Assembly: GCA_037951165.1 (NCBI GenBank)
Contig: JBBDHG010000009.1
Location: 12,922,501 to 12,986,500, forward strand
Reading direction: 5' to 3'
From: Lophius americanus
Taxonomy: Eukaryota; Chordata; Actinopteri; Lophiiformes; Lophiidae
DNA: 64,000 bases
A model generated the notes under the pieces. That model did not search any database. It had not been told where the DNA came from and saw nothing but the letters and a program-made list of their open reading frames with translations. The position numbers were made by a program, and so were the translations under genes. Shown here piece after piece: positions 1 through 11,757 of the stretch; the first letter of the stretch is position 1; each line of letters starts with the position of its first letter.

Positions 1-398
1 ATTAAGACCCCCACTATTGTTTGAAGAGTGTGACAATATGTAATGGAGTACGCATATGTATTGCAATATTTTTATTTCCCTACAACTGTCAGTATCAATA
101 TCAACAACATTCTGTAAAGCTGTTTTGCTGCTGATGTATGAACCAACAAACCAAAATGACCTTGGACTCTTCGATGACGTTTCTCCAATAATCCCGTAAT
201 GTTTTTAGATGTAATAATGTGTTTGGTATTTGTTTTCTACAGATAGTCTTCCCTGGCCTTGCTCTTAATCTTGATGATAGGATGGCTGTTTTTGCTATTG
301 GAGAGCGTTAAACGTAAAATATTTCATGACCTCTTTGTGTTTTCATTAGCAGTCTGGAGCGCCAGGAGTCAGTTGCTACAACAGAAGCCCGATTAAGA

Positions 399-3300
399 AT
401 GGAAGGAGTTGAACTTAAGGAAGAGTGGCAGGATGAAGACTTTCCTCGGTAGTGTTAATCATATAATAATGATGGCTCACAGCTCTGTGACACATGTTTG
501 TGATTTGAAAGTAGCTTGATCAACAGACCTATTAACGGTACAATCACCTTCTGTTTGATTACTAGGCCCCTGCCTGAAGAAGAGGAGCTGGAAGATGAGC
601 TGTTTGCAGGGGTCTCTGAAGATGGAGACAATGGTACTGAAAACAGAATAGCTTACTGTGCATTGTCACAGTGACCTAGCACTTATTCACATGCTGTCTG
701 TATATTGAGAGATTATTGTTAAATATTTATTGGTGGCTGTCTCCATTAATTTACGGTTTGTGTAAAGACTTGATTCATTCATTCATATTCTGCAAGGCTT
801 CAGCTTCCAGAGTAAGCAATCCTTCAATACTAGCCTCTGCAGTGCAATGAGATTTAATTCTAAAATAGGAAATGTAGACTAATGAATAATTAGATAAGCT
901 TAATAGTTCATGAACATGCACAACGGATGTGTAAGATGCTAATATCTCCTTGCTGCTTCATATTATCTAATTATAGACAGGAAAAGGTCTGAAAGTAGAA
1001 CTGGGGGATTCAGGCAAAAATAAGAATTGCGATTTAATTACTGTTGTTTTTTTTACCCCATAGAATTTAAGTCACAATTCTGTCCATGATCTCAACTTTC
1101 GGTTCACATCACATACACTTTGTTATTGAATGAAATTTAACGGGTGCGTTGTCCTTGTGTAAACTATATAGTTGTTTGTGGGCAGTAAAGGATTAATTCC
1201 TGCCCCTACTGAGTTTCCTCGATCTTGTTACGCGAGAGAGATGAGTAGTGTTTGGGAAACAATGGAGAAATAAAGTTGAGAAAAGATTAAAGTAAAGTGA
1301 CCTAAAGATGAATTCTCGGAATTATAAGAAACTATCACACGTGTTTCTGTCTGTGCTATGTGATGTTAGCTGTCCGCCCTCGCAGTCCAGTAAGACAGAG
1401 CTAAAGGAGCTAGCATCCGGATCAGCTCAAAACCAGAAAATGAGCACTTTATTTTAATAAACCAGGATAAATACACAGCATTACTTCTGGGTGGCTTAAA
1501 GTGACAACAGAAATACCCTTCTTACAGGATGGAAGTTCCCCCTTAATCCCCCATGTCACAGATGGGACACCGTCTTAAAGGGCCCGGCTTGGCTAGCAAG
1601 TTGGAATATCACTCACAGTTTTTGCTGCGCCTTACGTCATTAACTACAATGCTGAAAAATCACTAGTCAGAAATTAGTTTGCATATATGTCTGAATCGAG
1701 ATTGTGATCTTTTTACATTTAATTGCCATCCCCAATCTGAAAGTATACTTAAATTAATCTCATGTTCTGTTTAGCTGGTAATCATTTGGTTTTAATCCTA
1801 GACTATGCGATGAACCATGGGAAGAAAGCAAAGAAGAGGCTTGCAGCCCCAGACATCAGTCTGACACTCGATCGCAGTGAGGGCTCTCTTCTGTCTGATG
1901 ACCTGGATGAAAGTACGGAGTTGGACCTGGATGACATCGACACACCTTCAGACAACAGCAATGAGTTTGAATGGGAAGGTAAGAACCATATAACTTAATA
2001 AATTTAATATCTGACAACCTTGTTTGGTCAAAGTTGAAACAGCGAACGTTAATATGACTGGATGATGACTTATTACCCTTTTTGGGTGAAACAAGGGCAC
2101 TCTCAGACTAGTGTTTTATTTCCTAGTTCTAGGATTTATTGGCATTTTCTATTCCTTGATTTGACGTGTTTGGATGGCAGCTGACTGCCTCCAGTGTAGT
2201 TGAAATGTTCTTAATTGTTTTTGTGTTTCCACACTGCTGCCTTCTTCTTTTTCACTTGGAAGAATTGTTTCCATTCTCTGCCTGGAAACAGGCTGCAGGC
2301 GAGCAACAGGTTTCTCTCCTCTATGTGGTAAGGTTTCTTGGACAAGCTCCCATATTTTCTGCCAAACATGACTCAATCAACCCCTCTTTTTCCAGATTAT
2401 GTTCTTTCTTGGTCATTCAGACAAATAACGGGAGGCGTCATTTTTTATACCCCTCATTTTCAATTTCTGTTTTTGTGCATGTCAATTTTCCTTTCATCAA
2501 ATTTTTCCTGTGTTTCAGAAAATAGTTGGAATTTGTTAGTTAGGAAATTACTAGATCTGCACAGTAATGCCGCTGTTACCATTTGGTTAAACAATTCTGG
2601 AAACCAGCTTTGTCTTTGTTTTTAAATTCTCCATCACGTGTCGTTATTACTCATTCAATTTGCCATACTTAACATTATTTCACAAAATAATTTAATACAC
2701 CAAAAATAATACAAATATGCACGTAATGTTTTTACCGTTTCAATTAAAGAACAATTATTTTGGCATTCCACATTCAGATGCCCAGAGGGAAAATCAAGAG
2801 TGGGAACAGGGATGGGGAGAAATAAACACAGACAAATTAAGGAGGTTAAAAAAAGAAAAAAATTACAATTATCAAAAATAAGAAAGGAAAGAATGGTATA
2901 GTGGTACAATGAGTAGCAGCAGCAATCCCGTGCAGAATGATGGTATTTTTAAACCATACAATTATTATATGGTCAAATCACAAGATACATCAGTGCATTT
3001 GATATGAATAAAGAAATGGGCCACTGACAGAGATCTTTATGGAAGTTTGTCTGTGTGATTTTGTTGCATTATTTACTTATGTTTGATTCTGCTTGTTGCA
3101 TGTTTGGTATACATGATCATTCTATTCCTGGTTTCACGCACATCCTTCTCAAGAACTCAGTGATTTCAGCAGCTCGTTTGTCCGAATTGATCCACATTTA
3201 TTATATCATGGCATACGATGCTCACACTGAGCACATTAGCAGGACATCCCCAGCAGTATGCCTAAGTTGAAGTATGATAATTGTGTTAATTCTGAGAGAA

Positions 3301-6300
3301 AGGAAGCCATCGTACTGCAGAAGAGTAAGCTACAAATTCAGTTAAATATTCCTGCACATCGAATAGAGTGAATGGGATTGTAATGTTCTATTTTTGAATT
3401 ATGAAAAGATCTCATTAATTAGTGAATCATTTAATCAAAATGATTCTGATTTCATAACATCGGACACGTCTCAAGTCCAGGGGAGAGTAGTATCCATGCT
3501 GTTTTCTTAGAATACTTCTTTCCCTTCAGATGATCTCCCCAAGCCAAAAACCACAGACCTTCTCCAGAAGGGTATGGAGACAGTCCAGGAGTACTCCACC
3601 CAAGAGGAGAGGGCAGAGGGTCGGCGATGGCGTTTGTTTCGAATCGGAGACCAAGAGCACAAAGTGGACATGAAGGCTATCGAACCTTACAAGAGGGTTA
3701 TTAGCCATGGAGGTCTGTGGCATTATAATGGATATTTAGTTCACACATATGAGTACAGTACCTCAGGGTAGATAAGTTCTAAAAACACGAATGAATAAAA
3801 AGTTTTGATGTTATATTTGATATCTGATTTTTCACTGCAGGTTACTACGGAGATGGTTTGAACGCCATCATTGTGTTTGCAGTGTGTTTTATGCCTGAGA
3901 GCAATCAACCAAATTACAGATACATCATGGACAATTTATTTAAGTGAGTATTCATTTATAGCACATTGGATCATAGGTGACTCCCGTTGCCCAATGATAG
4001 AAGTTATGGTCTCTCCACATCAGCAAAACTGATTTTTTTTTTCTCCCAGTAGCCATGGAATCTGTCTTAAATTAAGCAGCTCCTTTTATAGCCGACCCTA
4101 ATGGGACGTTTTCGTCGCAGGTATGTCATTGGCACCCTGGAGCTTTTGGTTGCTGAAAACTACATGATTGTGTATTTGAACGGAGCGACTTCTCGGAAAA
4201 GGATGCCTACTGTGAGCTGGCTCAGAAAGTGCTATCAGCAGATTGATAGAAGGTGAGTCTGAGACGTAGTTCCCAAATCCTATGCAGGGATGTCCGCGCA
4301 TTCTCCAAATGACTTCATCATTTTCAAGGTTTGATTAAATGTCTCCTCTCTGCTTCTGTACAGGCTAAGAAAGAACTTGAAGTCTTTGATAATTGTCCAT
4401 CCATCTTGGTTTATTCGCACTCTTCTGGCACTCACAAAACCTTTCATAAGGTAACCTCCATGTCTGAGCTCATTTGACAAATTAAATTGTCTTGGTTTCA
4501 CCTTTACATTGTGGTCTTTCCTAACTCTGTTCACAGCTCTAAATTCAGTCAGAAAATCAAGTATGTATACAACTTGAAAGAACTTGCAGAGCTGGCCCCA
4601 ATGGAATATGTGTCCATACCAGATTGTATCAAACAGTAAGTATGATCCACTCAAACACACCAGAACCTCTCAAACTCTTGATATCTTTAAAAACATCAAA
4701 ACGGTCAACCCAACGTCATTACAGAAATTGGTGACTTGGCCTCATTGTTTTTTTTTGGTTAAAGTAAGACTAAGCCCTTACTTTTTTTCAGTAGCTGGTG
4801 TTCCAGTGACATTCTGCATGGTCAAGAACAGGGTTTACATGGACACCAATATTCCAATTTCAACCGGTTTAAAACACCCATCAGAATGAAAGTGCTCCAT
4901 ACAGAACACCCCGTTCGGAATAACTATTCCCAAACAGAATGATGTTTCGTTCGGTGGCAGAAGAGTAGAATGAAAGTTTTCATCATTCAATGTGTCTGCG
5001 TGTGCACGGAATTTAAGATGCAAGATGCCGACTTCCATGAACGGGAATTTAAATGTTATGTTGGAGAAGTAAGAAATGAACGGTCACTTTGGTTTGACCG
5101 ATACAACTTTGTTCGAAAGCCCAATATTCCTCAGAGAGATTAATTCATTTTCTAAATTCATGGGCATGGTCTGGCCTTAAGCATGTTTAAAGATGGAGAC
5201 AAGATTCAAATAAACTTCAAATATAGAAAGATACAAATCAACATTTTCTTCAGGGAAATATAAATGTAGAGCATAATATAGCCCTAATGGATGTTATGAA
5301 CCATCAGCGTTTTTTTAACAACACTTGTCAACACAGAACACGGAAAATTATTAGAAGTAATTATAATTTGTCTTCTAAATTATTTTTAAAGAATACATTG
5401 TTCATTTTCTATGTTTAACCTTTGCTGGTATCCACATGTGTCTAGATACTGCTGAGAAGTTGCCCATGCAGTATGTTTATTGGTTGTGGCTTAACCTGAG
5501 GCAGGTCATGTGCCGTTGTGGCATTTGAGATAATACCAGCACAAATCTTCATCAAATGTCTATTTCGCTTTTGGATACTTGGTTGCTACTGGCTGTGTAT
5601 TTCTCCTTTGCTTAACATCGTTTCCCTCCTGCCCCTTCTTAAAGGTTCGATGACGATAAAAATAGGAAAAGCCGTAAAAGGTATATGCATTTTCACTGAG
5701 GATCAGTCTCAGCTATATTTTTTTTATCCTGCATTTCACAAAACTAACAATGAACAGCACTTGGCTTTCAGAAATGCACCCACAGAGCTGTGACCTGCTA
5801 GACAAGTGCATGTCGCAGTTTGTCCTCAGTAGATTTAATGATATTCTAAAAAGCAGGCTGAGAAGATCAGTTTCCAAAAATATAGTGTGGTGACTTTTTA
5901 ATCAGCTAAATCCAATTTCTGAGTCAATTCCGCTTTGTTTATCTCAAAGCCAATCAATGTTAATGTTTATTTACTATTGGCTACTTGTGAATGGTCTTAA
6001 ACACAGTATGTAGCTTTGAGATCTACTCTGTTTTACTATCGCTGCTTTAGTATTAGCGTTGGAGGCATCGAGAAGCACTTAAATGCATGTGTCTTTAAAT
6101 GCCAGGTTTAGAATTTGATGCAACTGATGTTGGGTAAGTCTATTTATGTTTCTGACTTACAACACTAAATGGGCTTTAACCACGAGGAATTAGCTCATCT
6201 TTGTCACTGTGGTGTGTGTGTGGTTGCACTTTAAATCACATGGCTCCCCTCTCCCTCAACAAACACCATGCTTGTCCTGCTAGCTAGCATGACTCACTGC

Positions 6301-7541
6301 GCACGCTCTCCTTGCTGATGTTTAGTGATATAAAATACCAGCTTCACTCTTGCACAAGTAAACATTTTCACGTATATAATGATAAGCAGTGGTGGATGAA
6401 GTTTTCAGATCCTTTACTTGAGTAAAAGTACTGATAAACACTGCCAAAGTACTCCACTACAAGTAAGAGCCATGCATTCCAAACCCTTTAAGTAAAAGTA
6501 TGAAAGTATTCTCAAGAAAATGTAGTGAAAGTACGTTTTTATAATTTTGCATTCGTAAACCTGTTGCAGTGAAATCATCCCGCACAGTGTTTTACTATTA
6601 TAGCATGTCTTTGGATTAATATTTCTATTACTGCATGTAAAGACTTATGTTACTGTTAGTGTAAATGTTTAAGCTTTGAGGTAATCTAACTGCTATATGC
6701 AATTTTCTATTAATGTAGAATCATTGTTCTCTGAAAATGATATAAAATGTAATCTTGTCATGTGATCATCCTGAATTTGACTTAGTTTTATCAGATAATC
6801 AAAGCAGTTTTGTAAATAATTATCTTATGAAGTTGGCGAAATTTGTCAAGACAAAAATAATAATTTTACTTAAAGTAAATGATAGTTTCAGATGTCAGAA
6901 AAATGTATACAGTAGAATATCCCCCACCGAGATGTAGTGGAGTAGAAGTATTGAGTATCATCAAATGAAAATGCTCAAATAAAGTCCAAGTACCCCAAAT
7001 TTATACTGAGGTACAGACCTTGAGTAAATGTACTTGGTTACTTCCCATCACTGCTGATACGAAGTCTGTGTTGCTGTGTAGATTCACTTGCATTTTTTTT
7101 ATGGGATTTTAAAAAAAGTAAGAGCTCATATGTAGAGAAGACAAGACAGTGTATAAAACATTACCACGGTCAGTGGTCACATGACCATGTAGTTGAAGCA
7201 AGGTCTTATGGCACAATTTAAACATAAAAGTTGAACTTTACCACCTGGATATGCATTGAGGTTCGCTCATATGCAAATATTGCATGTGACTTTAGATGTA
7301 CATTGAAGAACAACATTATGTTCTTCAATGAAAAGTATCCTTTGCAGGGTGTAATAATAAAACTAAGCTTAACTTTTTGAGGTACAGTAATTTAAAACAA
7401 ACAAGTTCCCTTTATTATGGTGCTGGCGTTGATGTAACTAAGTTGTTTCATGACTCCTCTCGTATTGAATTTGTTTGTAGAATCGACCAGGAGGATGGGC
7501 AAGGTAAAGTGGAAATCGCAGCTGCTTCCGTCCCTGAGTGA
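399..7541 (+). CDS. bnip2: BNIP2, BCH-domain adaptor protein (9 coding exons, 319 aa)
   Basis: Coding exons: 399-448, 566-633, 1802-1978, 3530-3712, 3841-3943, 4121-4252, 4364-4450, 4537-4635, 7481-7541. All introns are GT-AG and the lengths sum to 960 nt, giving 319 residues plus stop; the human protein is about 314. The N terminus (MEGVELKEEWQDEDFP) is the family signature. Residues 40-98 are the acidic, Ser-rich linker. About 120-300 form the BCH (CRAL-TRIO-like) domain, with HGGYYGDGLNAI, LELLVAENYMIVYLNGAT and LIIVHPSWFIRT. BCH proteins are cytoplasmic scaffolds that bind small GTPases and their regulators and affect cell shape and apoptosis. The frame stays open upstream of Met 399 to the acceptor near 350 (TTEARLRM, as in caytaxin), so a longer N terminus from an exon outside the window is possible. 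The last exon (QIDQEDG...ASVPE) is 2.8 kb downstream and lies inside the tandem duplication. Confidence 0.93.
1190..1720 (+). repeat. dispersed repeat, copy 1 (BNIP2 intron 2)
   Basis: This block resembles 40610-41090 in the same orientation. Shared anchors include GAAATAAAGT, GTGCTA(T/C)GTGATGTTAGCT and a closing stretch of the type CATCTGAAT(C)GAGATTG(C)AATCTTTT. The copies are strongly diverged, with indels. The family is not recognised. The rest of BNIP2 intron 2 (634-1801) shows nothing else. Confidence 0.55.
6387..7053. mobile_element. non-autonomous hAT-type element (MITE), unit 1
   Basis: It starts CAGTGGTGGATGAAG...ACTTGAGTAAAAGTAC and ends ...GTACTTGGTTACTTCCCATCACTG, so the termini are imperfect inverted repeats. 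The flanks are ATGATAAG and CTGATACG, six of eight matching, fitting a decayed 8-bp target duplication as hAT elements make. No transposase reading frame is visible. The 'ACTTGAGTAAAAGTAC' terminus is very common in teleost genomes. It lies in the last BNIP2 intron. Confidence 0.75.
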
Positions 7542-8038
7542 TCCCGCCCGCACTGCAAGATGTGGAGGAGGAGAGCGATGAAAAAGAACCACAGCCCCTC
7601 TGATGTTTATAGTCCAGACAACTTGAGACTTAGCAACAAGAATGTGCCTTTCCTGAAACTATGCTGCCTGTTACATCTTGGAGGTTTTTAAAGCTTGGTC
7701 CACAGAATGTTTGCTACATGCTGTCTGAAACGTAATTTTAATCTTTCTTTTCTATTTCCTGCCAGTATCTCATGTCAGACCCTATTTTATTGGTGTTCTC
7801 TAGTTTGTGTTGTATTACTGAAAGTACTCTGTTACAAATGGTTGTTGCATGTTCTGCTTTATGACATTTAAATATATATTTATATTCAAAAGTTGACAAT
7901 GGAGAAAAATTAATATATTTTTATGGTTCTGATTTTAAACTCTTGACTCATTGAGTGACACTTCATAGATCAAGTTTTGATCCCACCTTATTCACAATTC
8001 ACTGGTGACATTCTCTGTTCAAGTCAGATCCTGGGGAA

Positions 8039-8044
8039 AATAAA
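8039..8044 (+). other. candidate BNIP2 polyadenylation signal
   Basis: An AATAAA lies about 500 nt after the BNIP2 stop at 7541, followed by T-rich sequence. It would give a 3' UTR of roughly 7542-8065. An equivalent AATAAA is present in the second duplication unit after the copied exon (near 15691). Confidence 0.5.
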
Positions 8045-8065
8045 GTTTTATTTTTGGCCCTCACT

Positions 8066-9270
8066 GGAATGTGCCCTCTGACTTGTGGAGGGAGAACATT
8101 TGTGAGAGTAACAACCTGAAGAAAAGATGCAGGTCTTAACATATTAACTACAAGTAAAGCTCTGATCCACAACATTATTTTGTATTTTTCTTAAATTCTA
8201 TTCATGAAAGGTAGGATGCAAGCACAGAAAAACATTTACAGATTCAACAGTATATTGACAAGATTTAAGGAAATAATGTCCAATTATCCAATTATATTAG
8301 GATATTTTATTGGAACTTACAAGATGATACCACAAACACTAAAATCATAAAGTACATATCACATTTTCAATGACATGATCCACTTCAACTTTACACTTGT
8401 AAAAAAAAACTTTTTTACCGAATTTAAGTTCTCACCATCTGCATAATCCCCCATTAGAAACAATCATATATTTGCACCTTCAATTGTTGACTGAACATTT
8501 ACTTAATGGCACAATATGGGACTCGAGTGTTTCAAGGATCTCCTTGAGCGCAACGTATTCCATAGTTTTCCCTCTCTTTGTTTTAGATTAAGTCTACCAT
8601 AATATACCTTTTTAAGTTCATCTAAGCTCGCAATTTTTAGAAACACCAGTAAGGACAAAATAAGTCATCTCTTTAACCCCGAAATCGTTCGACACAATGA
8701 ACGTAATCACACATTTCAAATATAAGCACCCTGAGGACCAGCAAGTTAAGAAGCTAATTTTAGCAGAGCGGCTAAAGCTAGCAGTAGCTCAGTACTAGCT
8801 GCGAGCCAGCTGTTTGTGTTTATATATGCTGTAATTTATAGTAGACAGAAGACTGTGATGTTTAAATATGGACTGATTCAGCCATTTCAGTCTTCTGTCA
8901 CAATGAAACAGTAATAATGGAAAGATTCAGGTGCATGGACAGTGTAAAGGTGTATTTCAGCAACTTCATGTGTTTTTTTCTTATTTTTAATGTAACAGCA
9001 CTGACACACATCGAACGGCTGGAGGACGTGAACGCACCTCGCCAATTAATTAAAATGTGCGTTCTATATCCTAATACGTTTAGTATTTATTTTTTTGTAA
9101 AACGTTTTACCAACTATATCTCCTCCCGTTCTCCGTAGCATGTCCTCTAAGGATTAGCCTAATGTTTATCAAAGTGATAGTGAATGGATATTGACGAACG
9201 CTAGATGTCTCATTACAGATGAGCAGGCCAGGGAGAAGCGGTAGCGCTCTTCACTGAGGTGTCTGCTTTC
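8066..9270. other. intergenic, no gene seen (unit 1)
   Basis: Between the BNIP2 3' end and the ZNF143-motif block I see no exon. A 12-bp perfect inverted repeat GACAGAAGACTG / CAGTCTTCTGTC frames about 30 bp at roughly 8845-8900. The equivalent stretch in unit 2 is 15718-16922. Confidence 0.6.
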
Positions 9271-9294
9271 GCAATGCATTCTGGGAATTGTAGT
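9271..9294 (-). promoter_or_regulatory. ZNF143/Staf-type promoter motif, unit 1
   Basis: On the minus strand it reads ACTACAATTCCCAGAATGC, matching the known ACTACA-TTCCCA ZNF143/THAP11 promoter element almost exactly. It lies about 180 bp upstream of a GC-richer block (9460-9740) that contains an open frame and a splice donor. This suggests a real, probably CpG-rich promoter. Confidence 0.65.
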
Positions 9295-9450
9295 ATCCGT
9301 GGTCTTTGTGCTGTATACCAGCCGGCCAGTTATTATAAAAATTAAATATTGTCTCTCAGGACCTATATGATTGTTGTGCGGGCCGTATGTGGTAGATGGG
9401 CCTCTAGTTTGACAATTCTGGTTTAGATTTTTAAATTGATTGATTAATTG

Positions 9451-9852
9451 ATGTTCAGTTGCCATGGAAACTCAGACGCGCAGCCACTTCTCATAGGCGC
9501 AGTGAGAAAAGACGGAGCTGGCGGCAACCGATCGAGTCAAGACCCGGCGAACATCTCTGACAAATCGGAAAACCTTTCGATCATCCGACCGCTGTTTCGG
9601 TTCCGCTTCTACGGCGTGACAAATGATAAAGGACCGACACCTTCAGACGGCCCAGCAGTCCTGAGACTCATGTCCAAGTGTGAGTCGGGCGCAAATCGTA
9701 CAGCGTACGCCCTGCTTAACGAACTGAATCCCATTAAGCTACTGAATTCAAGCTACTTCAGAATTGACGAAATATTTTTTTTTGTCAAACTTGCTAACTT
9801 TTCCTTTTTATTTATTTCGAGCTGTTTCCGGTATTATTTTTCTCTAGACTGA
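9451..9852 (+). other. unidentified open frame / candidate first exon, unit 1
   Basis: An ATG at 9451 opens a 133-codon frame. Its first about 100 residues (DAQPLLIGAVRKDGAGG..., RPLFRFRFYG, SKCESGANRTAYALLNELNP) are GC-rich compared with the surroundings; the tail after 9770 is low-complexity T-rich sequence. A strong donor (AAGT|GTGAGT, exon end 9679) lies inside, so the transcript may be spliced. I do not recognise the protein and no downstream coding exon on this strand is evident. It could be a 5' exon of an unknown gene, a long non-coding RNA promoter or an old insertion. The frame is kept in the copy at 17103. Confidence 0.35.
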
Positions 9853-11757
9853 CTGACGATGCACGTTTTGCTTATGGCGCGGATCAACTTACCTAGGCTT
9901 AGCCTTTGCTTTGTGATTCAAGATATTCTCTTTCTTGATAGAGAAGCGCTCTAGGCTTTTCCCACTTTTTTGTAGTAGGTCGGTGATTGTCTAGACTCTA
10001 GACTTGATTCTGCTCACATTTTCTGAAGGGATTATTCCCGCTTTTGATTTTTTTTCTTTTAAATGAGATGTTTCCACATCTGTTGCATTAGTTAATTCAT
10101 GTCACTTAGTTTTAGTTCGGGCTGTACTTTTTTATGTTTTGGTTTCGGGCTTCTTCGGAGGTCTGACATTATGTGGTCCAGTTTAAAAGAGTCAGTATTC
10201 TCAATTTGGCTTGTATTACACAGCAATTGATTTTCGGTCTAACTTCTGTACTATACAAGCAACCAATGGTTAATTTATTATCTGAATTTTCATGTATACC
10301 TGGAGTTGTTTGGTTTTGTTCACTGCAGTCACACAAGTTTTCAGGTTGGTTAGATTTTTTTTAATTCTGTTGTATAGTATGCTAATGGTAAATGACAAAT
10401 ATATATTGGCATTGCATAGTGTTTTACTAGCAAATACCATAAATCACTTGTGTCAAGGGAAGGAAAACAGATCAGTTCTCATGATTAGATGCAATAACAA
10501 GTAAGTATCAGCCTATTGTTGGCATTGAAAGGTGCAAAATGATTACCCAAGTGTCTTTCCTACAAATAGTGTTAACACTTAAGGTAAATGAAGATATGTG
10601 TCTCAAATATGTGATAAGTGCATGATTCATTCATCTATTGGTGTAAAAAATTGGCATGTGTTGAATATAACAATTAAAACAATTTACACAATTCACTGTA
10701 TCCAGTTTATTGGGTTTCACTGTTATCTGGCTTGAGCATTTTAAACCCAGTTAACCAAATCAGCCACTAAATGTAAAAAACATTGTATTAGCTTTAGGTT
10801 TGATATGTAGGAGGTGCCCAAGTCAAATGCATGAAGTGATGTCAGTAGAAATTACTTTTCGTCACGCCAGCTTAAACACTGGGCGTTTGCTCTGAGCTAA
10901 GTCAATGTACTTAAGTGTACAAAGAGGAACCTTCCTATACAGAGTATAGTGTAATTCCAAGGTGTACAATAAGTCCTCCTTTCAACATATTGAGAAATTA
11001 TGTTCAGATCCAAGTAGGGCACGGTCACATGTATGATAGCCAAAGTCCTGTTCATTCATGACGGCCAATTTTACAAGATGCTTTCTATATATCTGAATGA
11101 AAAACCAGACTGACAATAAATAGAAAATAATGGATATACTGTCTGTGTTGGCTCATTTCATTTCTTCAGTATTGGAGGTGTTTTTACATTAAAGCAGTTT
11201 TAATTTAGTTATGCTGGAATATAGGTGAAAATTGCCCTTTTACTGTCATTACATCCTGAAATTATATTGTAAATAATCAGGGTAGGGGAGACACAGGGAA
11301 GAAAGGGGGAGAGACAGTGCAGTAACGTGCTGGACCTGCCTGGCTTGTAATGGTTATCAATGCACTGTCCACTGGTATCATTTATTTCTCACTTTCCTCA
11401 AACATATATGACACTGTGGTTTTTGTCAACTACAACATTGGTGATAATAGAATTTCCATTTTTGCAAAACAAATCAAGTACACTATCATTGTAGACTCAC
11501 AGTGAAAACAATACCGTACAAGAATGGACCTGAAGAACAATAACAAAATGTTATATGGGGAATATATTCTTAATAATAATAATAATTATTATTATAACTT
11601 GTTGATATCTTTTTTTTTTTTTAATGACAGGGATGCATGTTTAGGCATGTTTCAGATAGAATCTTTCTCATCTGTTCTTCATATGAATGTGTTTCCTGTA
11701 ATATTTACTCCTTTAAATATGATATAGTGCAGTAATTAATACAGGTGAATCAAAGCT

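Noticed and set aside
2166..2625. Overlapping plus-strand frames in BNIP2 intron 3
   Set aside because: Phe/Leu/Ser-rich translations of T-rich intron; BNIP2 phases close perfectly without them.
9169..9465. 98-residue minus-strand frame, also at 16821-17117
   Set aside because: It overlaps the promoter-like block, has no family-like motif, and both copies differ at random positions. More likely chance.
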